Assembly: GCA_001510575.1 (NCBI GenBank)
Contig: LNGK01000012.1
Coordinates: forward strand, 1,137,996-1,201,995
DNA from: Knoxdaviesia capensis
Taxonomy: Eukaryota; Ascomycota; Sordariomycetes; Microascales; Gondwanamycetaceae
DNA length: 64,000 nt
Direction: 5' to 3'
Both the position numbers and the translations under genes were made by a program. Numbering within the stretch: the first letter of the stretch is position 1; every line of letters starts with the position of its first letter. A model generated the notes under the pieces. It was not told where the DNA came from, searched no databases, and saw only the letters and a list, made by a program, of their open reading frames with translations. Below are positions 11,672 through 22,695 of this stretch, one piece after another.

Positions 11672-14206
11672 TCACGCCTTGCCCACTTCCCTAACAGCCT
11701 CCATCCACCGATCCTCTGCTCCGGCCTCGGCCACCGTGCGCCGCCGCGCCCGCCACTCTGCTCGTGCAGCCCCGCTCCGGCTTCCATCTGGAGACATGAC
11801 GCCTGCCGCCGCCGGCTCGCTGGCCTCTGACCCCGCAAGCGAGATCGGCCGGCTGCCCGCGGGGGTAGTAGCACCGTTGGTGCCCTCATCCTCGGCACCA
11901 TCGCCGTAGAGCACGAACCGTACGTCTTCTACAGACCGCGCGCCGAGGAGGGTCATTTCATGCGTGGTCAGCAGCGCGACGACGCCGCGCACTAGCACGC
12001 TGTCGCCCTCGAACACATACACGTCCCACAGACGGGCGGCTTCGTCGATGGCGAGCGAGCCCGTCAGCGCGGTGGTGAAGGCGTCGCCGAGCACGAGCTC
12101 CGGGTCGAAGTCGGGGATCCCTGTTTGGAAATGCTCGCTGAGCGGCGGCGACTTCTCGCGCAGCATCTGCAGCACAAGGTTGTACGCTGAGGATTTCGCG
12201 CCGAGATCGTTCGAGCAGAAGCTCAACGGGAGCGGGCGGTTGAGGATGTTGGCGAGAGCAATAAAGGCATCGACCGTGTTTGGGAGGTTGAGGAGGAGAA
12301 GGCCGGCAATGGTCTGGATGCGGTCGATTAGTATGACAACTCAGCTTGCAATATCATGGGGGAGGGACTCATCACTTACATTGGATCCAGACACATAGCC
12401 AATGTCTCCACGGTACATGGCGTACGCCATGAGCACATTGATGACAGTTTCATGGAGCGGCCCGCCCATCTGGAAGATCTTCAACTCACGCCACGTGCTG
12501 TTTTGCACATCCGTCCGAATGGCAGTGAACCAGGACGCCCGGCGCGTATCCTCGGAATCGCCTTTTCCATCACGCACACGCGCCTCAGTCTCACGAGCCC
12601 GTTTCAGCGCGGCTTCAAACGACGTCGTCGACAGGCCCAGCTCGTTGCCGATGGCTCGTGACCACACCGCTCCACGACTGCGCGGGGCAATTCCACGCCA
12701 CCAGAGCTCCCGCGTGCGCCGTTCCCGGATAGCGTCATTCCACCGAGGGAGAATATCGTCCTCCCATATCCGCATCAGGCTATCAGCCATGGAATCACGC
12801 CGGTGCTGCTGTGCGCTTTTGGCTGCCTCCCTACGACGATCTGCCTCGGCGCTCAACTGCATCATCTTCTGGTACTCACGGAGGTGGCGGCGTTCTTCGG
12901 CCGGGTCCTTGGGTGGGAGCCATGACGGCCGGGTCCGACTGAGAACCGCTTCCTTCTCCTTCGATATCGGTAAGGGGTCAATCATGGCATTTGGCCGTTT
13001 GACCGGCGGAAGTTCGGGGAGCGGCGACCGGCTCCGTTGGCGCTCCAGCATCATATGATCAAGAGACTTCCGCGACGAGCCCCACGTCACCGGTCGCTCC
13101 GGTCGTGCTGACTGAGACTGGGAGTCTTGGTGCTCTTCCAACTTCTCAGTGAGGGCTCTGGCCTCGGCACTTAGTCCTGCCATGGCCATGTTCCAGCTCT
13201 TTGCTCTTGTCTTCAATGGAATCGGCGTCTTGTCTCCGGATGAGCCGCCTGCATCCGACGCTCCAGGAGTCCGCTCCCCCGAGGTATCGGACTTCCACGA
13301 CGGTGACCGCAAACTGCCTTGGGCTGCCGCCGTGGCGGGCGTACCGTTTCCTACGCTTCTACGTCCCCGGCTTGGCGACGGAGACAATGATGGGGCGCGG
13401 CTCGCCGGACGTTCTCGGAACGGACGTGGGGATATAGGAACATTGTCAAGCACGAGATAATCGGGGATGTCGTCCTCATCGTTATCATCATCACATTCGC
13501 GCTCAAGATCGCTTGCAGACTTCCGCTCGCGCGTCGACTGCCAGCTCTTGCGTCGTGGGCGAATGATCTGGTTGGGATCCCGTGGGTTCAGAGTCATGGC
13601 GCTCATCCCTGCGGAAGGGGAAGTCGTCGTTGGGGTGGCGGTTAGAATTCCCAAATGGCCCCCGGTCGGACTCCGATGGCGGCGTCCGCTGCTATAGCTG
13701 CTAGGAACTGGGAGGGCAGAGGAGTGGCTCGTGTGGCGGCGGTTCGATTGGGAATGGAGCGATGGCTGGGTGACGAGCTCCGACAGACCGACGGTGCTCG
13801 TGCTTCTGAAGTTGGCGGTGAGGTTTGACGACCGGAGGTGCGGTCGTGTGTGTAGGGTTTCGGAGTTGCCTCTATTCAGCGGAGGAGGAGCATACTGGCG
13901 GCCGTGATGGGCATGGTTGAATTTGGACGAGGTCGCAGTGAGCTGGCGTCCGGCCGACGAGAGGGATGTCATGGAGGCGGACGACGTGAGGAGAGTACCG
14001 GAGCCGTTGGTTAAAGAGGCAGCCCGCATGTCAGCGGCCAGCGTTGGCCTTGCCGAGGCAGTCCGTGGATCCGGTTGTGATGCATAGTTGGCGGCAGACG
14101 AGGTGGAAGTGTCGTCAAGACCTATATCCTCAAAGTTGTTTGCATCGGCACCCGTTTCGTCGAAGGTGGGGAAGGGAGAGTGTGACGAGGAGCGTGACGT
14201 TGTCAT
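11672..14206 (-). CDS. TBC (Rab-GAP-like) domain protein with atypical catalytic site
   Basis: TBC proteins normally stimulate GTP hydrolysis by Rab GTPases in membrane traffic. Two exons: 12380-14206 and 11672-12313, with a 66-nt intron (CTAAT branch-like site), giving 822 residues. The first 500 or so residues are Ser/Pro/Arg-rich and probably disordered. The TBC domain starts near residue 502 (RGIAPRSRGAVW) and runs to about 770, including FQMGGPLHE, YAMYRGDIGY and a conserved second half (RLWDVYVFEGD). The IxxDxxR arginine-finger motif reads I-R-T-D-V-Q-N (563-569), so Asn replaces Arg. The YxQ glutamine finger reads Y-V-S (604-606), so Ser replaces Gln. The protein may therefore bind Rabs without being a normal GAP. 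The frame is open upstream to 14596; the ATG at 14206 was chosen because the sequence before it looks like 5' UTR. The start is uncertain. Confidence 0.88.
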
Positions 14207-17200
14207 TCCGTCATTCCTCGGGTTGGAATTGCGCACGGTGGAGCATGGACGGGGGGAGACGGAACCGCGTATCGGGATAGGGAGACACCAAGACGGGCTT
14301 GTGTGAGAGCTCGTGCGAGGGTGTGTTCTTGTGTCGCAGTTATTCGTGCGAGGAGAGCAACGGTGGGAAGCTTTCCAGAAGATTCGCGCCGGCTTCTTCC
14401 AGTATCGGGTTCTCGTCCGCCTCAGTGATACCGGGACCGGGATATGGATGATGGCGGCAGGGTGGAGTCGAGAAAGAAAGGGTAAGGCAAGAAACCCAGT
14501 AAATCGAAAGTAACAAACAGAAATTATATATATAACAGCAACGGGAATGTCACGGGTGGCACACAAGGTCGAGAATCGGATCGAATCGTTGGGCAATCAA
14601 GGTCGAATCAGGGGAAAGACATGGAGGCGGGAGTGGAACAAAGCGGCCTAGGCCGATCGAGATTAGTAGCAGACGAAAAACAAGAAAATGAGGGTCAACG
14701 AGAAATCGCGGAGGTTGAAGGGGTCATCGAAGTGCCAAGAAGGCGTGTAAGAACCGAAAGGTATGAGGGAGAATATCGAGCAGGCAACAGAAAACCACCG
14801 AGACAACGAGACAGAGACCGAAGGCCGAAAAGAGGACGAGTAGGAGAGGGCTAATAAAAAAAACCACACACACAAAAAATGGCGTAGCAAAGCAATCTAG
14901 ATAGTGCGTGACGGACAGATATGATAGGACAGATCTTGAATATGCAGGAAGCAGATCAGCATTCAGGCGCAACGAAACGCGGGAACTAAGACAGAACGAG
15001 GAACAAAGAGGAAATGGAGTCGAAGACCCAAAAGTACTCACCAGAACACACATAAGACGATCTCCAAGCCAGTGGCCGAGTATTAATTGATGTCGCAGTT
15101 GGGTCGGGAGAAGGTGCAGAAAAAAGGAGGCGTTGAATTTTCTGCTCTCCTTTATCTATTATCTGTCGTTCATTGCGTTATGTACATCGAATTCAAGAGG
15201 AAAACTTTACTCGAAGCTCAGGCGAACCGGCCCGAAGCAAAGGGAGGGCAATAAGAGATACAGGGAGGGAGGGCAGGCGAAAAAAAATCAGGAGCTGGGA
15301 TATGTGTTTATTTTTTGTCTAGGGTCCTTAATCAAACTAGAGAAGCAAGTTTAGATCAGTGGTGAGACGTTGAATTAGCGATAAGCGGGCAAAAAAAGAG
15401 ACATGAACCAAAACAGGACGTTCAGGGGAGCAAAACTTATCGAGGAGGCATTTTTATATGTCGTTTGGCGTTGAAGCTCAAAATCTCGTATTCTTGTGTA
15501 GAAAAAGGAGTATCTCGAAGATGACTGAGAGTCGTAATTTTTTTTTTTTTTTTTATCGGGGGTTGCCCGTGTTTTTTCTCAGGCACCACGAAATTTCGGA
15601 GGGCACGCGCCAGGTACCAACACGAAATCGCTGCAGAAAAGTGCGGGTAAGGTGCAACCTTGGGACCCTGACACTGCGGTTTGCACCTTCTGTGCGTTTT
15701 TTTTTTCTGCGGCTGTATGCAGAGGCGCGGTTAATGTTAGTAGACGCGGCTTCCGCGGCGCCAATCATCAACATCGTCGCTAAACGTTGATCACTAACGT
15801 CGGTTCAGGCTTCAGCTGGAGGAGATATGTCTGCGTTCACACCGCATTCTCGGTCTCTTTTCTGCTATTGAAATATGTGAGTTTGAAATCTGTCCATACC
15901 ATGAGATAAATGGCCTCTATCATATTTCACCAACTGATTGCGGCCGGCACGGAGACGGGGTCCCGAGAGCCGTTGGGCATACTTCGGCATCATGAAAAAG
16001 GGGCGGCATTATGCCTCCCCCAAACAACGGAATTCAGAAGTACCAACAATATACCGATTTGAGCAGCTCACCCCCCCACCAATGTAGCATATTCAGCACA
16101 CGAGATTGCCTCTCTTTATAAGGGAGTCAACGTCTTTTTTTAGGGTGGTGATCCTTCCCGCCAAACGCTCACCACTCAAAACAAACAACACGACGGCAAA
16201 GCTACATCCAAAAAAAATTTCAAAAAAGAACTCACATGTACCGGCCACAACAAGATTCGAACTGGCTTCACGGTTTCCTCAGTGGGTAGCATCCCCTATC
16301 GTGCAGTTGCTTCAGTAGTTGAAGAGAATCACCACATCCATCACGATCATCGCTAACATCTCCAGTCTCACCACGCAATCGCAAACGCCTATCCATTGTC
16401 ATACCACGGTAACGTTGAAAAGAGAGTTATCGAGTGACTGTACCTACCACTATATTCGCACGCTGCAATAGAACGTCTGCATATGATATATGTAGTATCT
16501 AGGCACAAAAAAAGAACACTTCAACGCCCTATTCCCACCCTCTGGTGGTGAACCGCGCGTGCCCCGGCTTCTCTGATGATGTGTTAGAAGATCAGATGCG
16601 CAGCACCGTTTAAAGTGGGGATATTTCTTTAATCTGCGTTCCACCGTTTGTGTATGGTCATTTGCCCCCGGACGTACCCAGCTGCAGGCCCCTCCGGCAC
16701 TGCAGCCTACAACGCTTCAGCAGACTGTCATCATGTACCTTAACCGCGGTGGGCGCCCACCGGGGTATTTGGCACACTCTTGGGAGCTTATGCGTGCGAG
16801 GACCATACACAACATGCCAAATGAGGTGCTTTGGCTGGTGAAAACACGGCGTGTTGTTGGGGGCTATATGTTGTACTCGGTCGCAAATGTGTATAGGGTC
16901 ACGTGTAGCCCCTTTTGCGTAGCCCGCCGGCGAGCAGGGAGGTTCTTGGTTTCTGGCACTCTGTTCTGTTGGTCTGTAGTGAAGCCATCATGGCATTCCA
17001 CTCCATACGCCGCGGCTGCTTCATCCACGTGTCCCAATTGGGCGAGCCACACGCCACCACCCGTCCAGCAACTGCTCCCGTCACTGCCAACGAACACTCA
17101 ATGATGATGAGTTCGATTTTTCGGCACTTTTGATGTCTTTTATTCCTGCTGTGTGCACATGGTTTATAGTCAGTACTTGCTTCGTTGTGCTCGACTCTTC

Positions 17201-17566
17201 TTTGACAATGCAGCCGCCAGGAGCCAAATCTAATGCCATTTGATTTCAGGAAGGGAGGTCAGAGGCTCTCTTCCTTACTATTTACAAATACATGCTCGCC
17301 CGTTAGATCGAGGTCAGCAACTCCTAGGACGTCCACGGAGCCAGGTGGCATTCGCGTTGGTGGTCGAGCGAGTTTTCTGTGACAGCCTGCAGCCGGCCAT
17401 TCCTGACTCAGGGGTAAAAAGGCACCAACTGTTGACGAGATTGAGCTATTCGTGATCTGATTGTCTAGAAGTTTCCGGGATTAATAAGCTGCTGTCGCTA
17501 GTGTAGTTTCTATGAAAAGATATCGTTTCGTTTCATTTCACTCTACCTAAATCTACGAATCTCAAA
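14207..17566. other. Intergenic stretch, no recognisable gene
   Basis: About 3.4 kb between the TBC start and the 3' end of the PQ-loop gene. The first few hundred bases are probably the TBC promoter and 5' UTR. It holds poly-T runs near 15540, a B-box-like sequence on minus at about 16250-16262 and short overlapping open frames with no motifs (for example 16864-17097 on minus). Nothing further can be supported. Confidence 0.55.
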
Positions 17567-18747
17567 TCATGCGCCGATCTGAGATTCCACCGACCTCCTC
17601 GAGCGTGTCCGCGCCACCATAGCCGACCCGGGAGTCTGAAACACAGATGTCGACGACCCGGGATCATGCAGGGCAACGCCAGCCGCAACAGCACTCGAAG
17701 TCCCCGCCGCACCAAGATCGATACCGTTTTCCCTTTCGGCCTCCTGGACTTGGGGATCCTGACGGAGCTCGCGCTTAGCCCGCCACAAGGACATCTTCTG
17801 CTGCAGCCACGGACGCAGGTTATAGTACCCGCCGCACGCAAAGATACCGCACCAGAGAACAAACTCGATGCCGTATATGACGATACCGAGCACGTCAATC
17901 TCGTGCTGGAAGAAGATGGACGCTAGAGAGAACACGTCGCCCGCAGCATCGATAAACACGAACAGGAACGAGATGCCGCGCACGGTCCGGTGCACCCAGA
18001 TATCCCAGTAGTGCGACAGCACACCTGCTGCGAGGAGTACTGCTGATGTCACTGCCATTGCGGTCATCGGCCATTCGACGCCGTGGCCATTCTTGGCGAT
18101 CCGTAGGCCCACGATCAGGCCAGCCTGGATTCCACCCATCAGGGCGGCGATAGGGACGACGAGACACAAAGCACGGAGGATTCCGAGGTTCTAGTATACG
18201 GGTTGAAGATTGAGTTTGTCAGCTCGCTTGAAGACTTTCCTCGCCCTATGGCCCATTCGTCCGTTTGTGGCTGGGAGGCCAGATCGGTACACGACGAAGG
18301 TATCAGGTCTGAGTATAGTTCAGTTTACCTTCTCGTAGTAGTAGCATTGAGCCCAGGTTATCAAGCTCAAAAGCGTCAAGATCTGTGGCTGGATTCTCAA
18401 AGCAATGTTGAACTCCTCAACAATGTTATACACGCCGAGCGGCACCCCGGCCCACGCCCACAACATCATCATGGCGGGCTGAAGGCCCGTGGCATTGTGC
18501 CGCCGGTAGTTGATAATAATCTGGGGGATCAGCTAGTAACGGAAATTCATTCCATATCAGTTTCCATGCCATTTCAAATTCAATAGCAAGAGCAAGTTTG
18601 ATGGTACTGCATTACCTGGATGGACCAGCACACCTATATTCACGAACGACTATTAGCATGACTGTTTTCAAGACTTTCTCCGACGTGCTTGTCTTCCCTT
18701 ACCGCTCCCATTGTGCCGAGCACATTCGCCGCGGTCGGATTATACAT
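17567..18747 (-). CDS. PQ-loop repeat membrane protein
   Basis: Multi-pass membrane protein of the PQ-loop (cystinosin/SWEET-related) superfamily, whose fungal members include vacuolar and lysosomal amino-acid exporters; the substrate here is unknown. Four exons fit the splice signals and frame: 18703-18747, 18616-18633, 18329-18532 and 17567-18190, all in phase 0, encoding 296 residues. The first PQ motif lies at about residues 19-35 (CWSIQLIPQIIINYRR), interrupted by an intron exactly between IQ and LIPQ. A second repeat-like segment (RGISFLFVFIDAAGD) lies in the last exon and lacks the PQ pair. About seven hydrophobic segments are visible; the C-terminal 80 residues are hydrophilic and probably cytosolic. 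Exon 2 is only 18 nt. The family call is good; the exon structure needs transcript support. Confidence 0.85.
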
Positions 18748-19506
18748 CGCGCAATGTCGTTGATGCCGTGAAAGACACAGGAATTTAGTCGCCAAATCGT
18801 GATATGTCGAAATGAAGGAAGAAAAGGTTAGCTTATATGCTTCCCCATGCCAGCAACATCGGAAACTGATCTATCTACAGGGCACTAAATTTGCCCAACC
18901 ACCCGATCCAATCCCCAGGGGTCCACTCTCTTAAGCTTGATTTCATAGCACTATCAGTATGAATCCCATCTTGAAGGCAAGGCTGTAAAGTGAATGCACA
19001 ACCTAAAAAGTTATTTGGACCCGAATTGGGATTGCTTGGGGAATTGGTTGAAGGTGTAGAATGGCTGCTACAGTCTTGTCACCTTCTGATATCGGTTTTA
19101 CCTTACTGAAGTCAAATCTGAGAGCAATCCTTGAATCACTAACAGCTGACTGTAAACGATCAGAAACATCAAGCCTAACCCTAGTGTCGCGTCGTCTCGT
19201 CCTTCACGGGAAGGCACTCTGTGACATATTGCTTCAAGGCAATTAATAATGATTTTGAAGATGAACAGTTATTTAAAGACCAACACCAACCCTTTCATAA
19301 TTGGAGGGCAGTTTAACCAACGATAATTCAAGATTCTAGCACAAAAAACAGACCTGTTTCGTTTGCCTCCCCCAGTTTCATTTTGTAAAGTGTCTATGCC
19401 CGAACGCCAGAGAATTCTCACAAATAAAACCCCAAGTCAAGGAGTGCATTCTAGCCCACCTAAAACAAAGTCATACACACTTCTCAGGCCCAAACAACTA
19501 GCCTCG
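18748..19506. other. Intergenic, PQ-loop promoter side
   Basis: About 760 nt between the PQ-loop gene start and the 3' end of the 5-phosphatase gene. It is moderately AT-rich. A 61-codon frame at 19061-19246 has no features and is probably chance. Confidence 0.6.
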
Positions 19507-22500
19507 TCAATCATCCCGCCGCAGGAACACCTCCAACAGCGTCGTTTGCCGACTCAGCACCGCCTTGCGCTCGCGGTCTTTGGCGGTCAGCGCCACATCC
19601 ATCCGGCACACAGCCTCCGCAAACACCTCGCCGTATCGCCGCTGGCGCGCCCGCCGCCGTGCAAGCGCCGCCGCGTCGCCAACATCCGACAAACTGGCTG
19701 CCGCAGAGCGACGGCGCAACGAGAACGAGCGTCGGCCTGCGCCAAACGCCACGCTTAGCGCAGACTGGCGCTTGGTGCCGCCGGGGGTGGGCGGCAGATC
19801 TGTGATGTCGGGAAGCTCCGCGGCGGGGGTTGGGGGCGGCGCAGGCGGGGCCTTGTAGGGCGAGAGCTCAGCACAGACTTTGGCGATGATGGCTGTGAGG
19901 AACACGAACGAGATGTTGTGGTGCGGGGACATGAGGAGCGCGTCGAGCACGGCGGATTTGATGTCTTCCACCTCGCTCATAGGGCCTTGCAGAATCGCCC
20001 CTGACACAAGCTGGGGAATTGCAGTTTGGATCTGTGTCCATAGCTCCGATGTGATGAGGCCATCAGACAGGCTGCGCAGGAAGAGAAGCGAAACTTCAGC
20101 AAGAACCTCCAGTCTATCGCGCGACGAAATCTCTGCATCGAAAACCTCCAACAGCGGCCGCTCCGTATCCAGCGACTCAATCAGGCGAGCCTTCATCAGC
20201 TGCCGCTTTTCCGTGTCACTCTTTATTGAAAACTTCCACGCTGTTGGATCAAAAGGCCAGCCGATATCGCCTGGCACCTTGGCATCGTCAATCATCGTCT
20301 CATCGGCAACAACCCGCTCAGTGAGAGCCTCGATGGCTTCGGTCAGTCGGATCAGTTCGCGGGGAGTGGCAAACTGGATATCAAGAGAGGACGGGATTGG
20401 CCCGGTGATGTGCTTATCTTCACAGAGACCCCGTAGTCCACCCTTTCCCTCCGGGATGCGGATGAGTTCGTCAACCGATCGCCCAACGCATGTCGGCTGC
20501 CAGGTTCCGTGAATTGGGATAAAAAAGTCGCGACCGTCTTCGACACGCAGCAGAAGGATTTCGTCGAGACTATCCAACCCATTATTGAGCCGTTGAGCAT
20601 GTTCGACATTGTCTATGGTACCGTCGACAAGGACGCTCAGAGTCTCGCCGGGTTCTAGCGTCATTTTGTTCCCAAACGCCAGCGGTTCTTTTTCCCCGGT
20701 TTCAGAATTGAGGAGCCAGATTGAGAGCCAAGAAGGCAAGGAGCCGGCATGAGCACCGCCCTGCTCGGCGGAGGGACTCTCGACAAAGTAAAATGTTGCG
20801 GGAACCCGGCTGGTGTTCGCCATAGTGAGAGCACCGTTGTACGGCTTCAGGAAAATGACATCCCCAAGACTAACCACATCGCGGCCGTTTGAAGAGTTCA
20901 GCTTGGATGGGGATGTGGCACCAGAATCAACAACAATGGTGATGTCCGGCCGTCCTTCATTTTCCGAGCGGTCAAACTCGCGCGCAACTTCAGCTTGAAC
21001 GATGGCCTTGAGCTCAGGCACGACAGCGTCATAGTCAATGGTGAACATCGCCACCACCGGTTTATGGTCAGAAGATGTGATATCCTGACGGGATGTATAC
21101 ACGTCCATGCTTATGTGGTCGGTGAACCCTTCCTTGGTGATTACGTCGTCGCTGGTTTCATTGAACTCCACCTCGTCATCGTTGTAATCCCAGCTCGGAG
21201 TAATCTGCACATCGGCATCAGGGTCATAGCTGAAGAGCACATCTTCGTCGCTGGCGGCATCGGCAAGACCCTGGGCCTGCATCTCTTCGTCCCGGATGCG
21301 AGCTTCTTCAGCATCTTTGACTTTCTGCGTATATTGATCCAGATCTTTCCGCGTGCGGTAGAGGATTCGATCGCACCAACTAGGCGCTCGCTGCTTTTCG
21401 CTGGAGTCGAAAAGGCCAACCGTGCCAATATCGTACTTATAGGTCGGTAAAAAGGTGATCTGGCCCTCGCGCCAACCATCGTAAAACACCTTCTTTTTCT
21501 TGATTGCTACATGCAATTGGTCATGGGGCATTAGCGAGTCAAGTGTAGCTTGAAGGGAGGCGGGATCATCACCGGGATTTGGAAGGAAGTCGTCAGGGTC
21601 GGGGAGCGGACTGGATTGACCGTTATTGAAAGGATCATCGGAGTTTTGGCTTGGAGGTTGGCTGACGGCTTCAACGCCGTCGTCACTATCAGACGACCGT
21701 ACTACCAGTACCTCGCCTCCGGCCAGATGACCCGGCTGATAGCTCTGGGATTTTCCGCCGAAGACGTCATATTCACCCTGTGCATGTAGCGTCAGCAGAC
21801 GCCGGATATCGTCGCCGGGAAGCCCGTCAAGGCGGAAGTTGAGATCACCGAAGAAGAATGTAAAATCCTCTTCACCAATGGTCTCGGGCATTGTTTCGTC
21901 CAGACCTGGGCGAGACGGTGGGGAAAAGACTGTGCGCGACATGATCTGGCCAATATCCCAGAAGCGCCGCTCGAGATATGCCTGCTCGACGCCACTAGCG
22001 AGATGGCAGTTGACAAACACGAGGCGCGTGGTTTCTCCTAGAACAATACGGGAAGAAACAGCACCTTTGTTTCCCATATATCCGAGAAGACCTGTACCAA
22101 CCTGCACAGTGCTGACGTCACTGATCATGGCAGCAACGTCGGGCGAGGCGTAGATGAGCAACATGACACCGGACATTTGCTCTGCGACAATTTGGACATA
22201 TCCCTCAGGAACGGATGACTGGACAGCCAGCTTCCATTTCTCGGTAGCGGTGGTGTCATTCATAACCCGGCCTACAAGGTTCAGGTCGATAACCTCTTGC
22301 AGACCTAGAACGTATAAGCCAATATTTGAGCCGCCAACGATTCTAACGGGCCGGCCTGAAGTTGTAGTGGTCGTCGCGGTCGCAGCAACTGACGGGATTG
22401 AGACGGTATCGTCGCTGTAGTCTGTGTGAGAGAGACTCAGTTTGCGCATCGCCCGGTTCATGGCGTGGTCGTCATCAGAAAACCACGACCGTAGATCGTA

Positions 22501-22695
22501 GTCGGTGCCAGGAATAGCAGCAACGTTCCACGTGCCAATCTTTATACGGATGCGGTGCCGATCGACATATTCTGATCTTCGGGCGTATACCGCGCGAGTA
22601 AGCGTGAGGGGAGCAGTGGTCGCGTTGTCGTCGACGGAGGTGGGGGCGTTGGAGCCGGCCGGGGAGGCCGGCCGGGACGGAGGATTAGAAGACAT
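19507..22695 (-). CDS. OCRL/INPP5B-type inositol polyphosphate 5-phosphatase
   Basis: Removes the 5-phosphate from phosphoinositides such as PI(4,5)P2, acting in membrane traffic. Single exon, 1062 residues, start ATG at 22695. The catalytic IPPc domain spans about 50-560 and shows all expected motifs: TWNVA (55-59), GLQEV (131-135), NCHLASG (229-235), FGDLNFRLD (282-290), PTYKYD (417-422), PSWCDRILYR (438-447) and SDHKPV (542-547). An acidic Ser/Asp/Pro-rich insert lies at about 325-385 inside the domain. After it comes an ASH-like beta domain (about 600-770) and a helical segment resembling the inactive RhoGAP domain of OCRL (about 780-975). The C-terminus is Ser/Arg-rich. This domain order distinguishes it from synaptojanin-type enzymes, which carry a Sac1 domain. 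It is divergent from Dcp1. Confidence 0.92.
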   Translation of the reverse strand: MSSNPPSRPASPAGSNAPTSVDDNATTAPLTLTRAVYARRSEYVDRHRIRIKIGTWNVAAIPGTDYDLRSWFSDDDHAMNRAMRKLSLSHTDYSDDTVSIPSVAATATTTTTSGRPVRIVGGSNIGLYVLGLQEVIDLNLVGRVMNDTTATEKWKLAVQSSVPEGYVQIVAEQMSGVMLLIYASPDVAAMISDVSTVQVGTGLLGYMGNKGAVSSRIVLGETTRLVFVNCHLASGVEQAYLERRFWDIGQIMSRTVFSPPSRPGLDETMPETIGEEDFTFFFGDLNFRLDGLPGDDIRRLLTLHAQGEYDVFGGKSQSYQPGHLAGGEVLVVRSSDSDDGVEAVSQPPSQNSDDPFNNGQSSPLPDPDDFLPNPGDDPASLQATLDSLMPHDQLHVAIKKKKVFYDGWREGQITFLPTYKYDIGTVGLFDSSEKQRAPSWCDRILYRTRKDLDQYTQKVKDAEEARIRDEEMQAQGLADAASDEDVLFSYDPDADVQITPSWDYNDDEVEFNETSDDVITKEGFTDHISMDVYTSRQDITSSDHKPVVAMFTIDYDAVVPELKAIVQAEVAREFDRSENEGRPDITIVVDSGATSPSKLNSSNGRDVVSLGDVIFLKPYNGALTMANTSRVPATFYFVESPSAEQGGAHAGSLPSWLSIWLLNSETGEKEPLAFGNKMTLEPGETLSVLVDGTIDNVEHAQRLNNGLDSLDEILLLRVEDGRDFFIPIHGTWQPTCVGRSVDELIRIPEGKGGLRGLCEDKHITGPIPSSLDIQFATPRELIRLTEAIEALTERVVADETMIDDAKVPGDIGWPFDPTAWKFSIKSDTEKRQLMKARLIESLDTERPLLEVFDAEISSRDRLEVLAEVSLLFLRSLSDGLITSELWTQIQTAIPQLVSGAILQGPMSEVEDIKSAVLDALLMSPHHNISFVFLTAIIAKVCAELSPYKAPPAPPPTPAAELPDITDLPPTPGGTKRQSALSVAFGAGRRSFSLRRRSAAASLSDVGDAAALARRRARQRRYGEVFAEAVCRMDVALTAKDRERKAVLSRQTTLLEVFLRRDD

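Noticed and set aside
16200..16330. tRNA-like sequence on minus: loop TTCGAAT with CTTGT, then T runs like a Pol III terminator
   Set aside because: The T-stem has a mismatch and no matching 5' acceptor or D-arm was found upstream; at best a tRNA relic.
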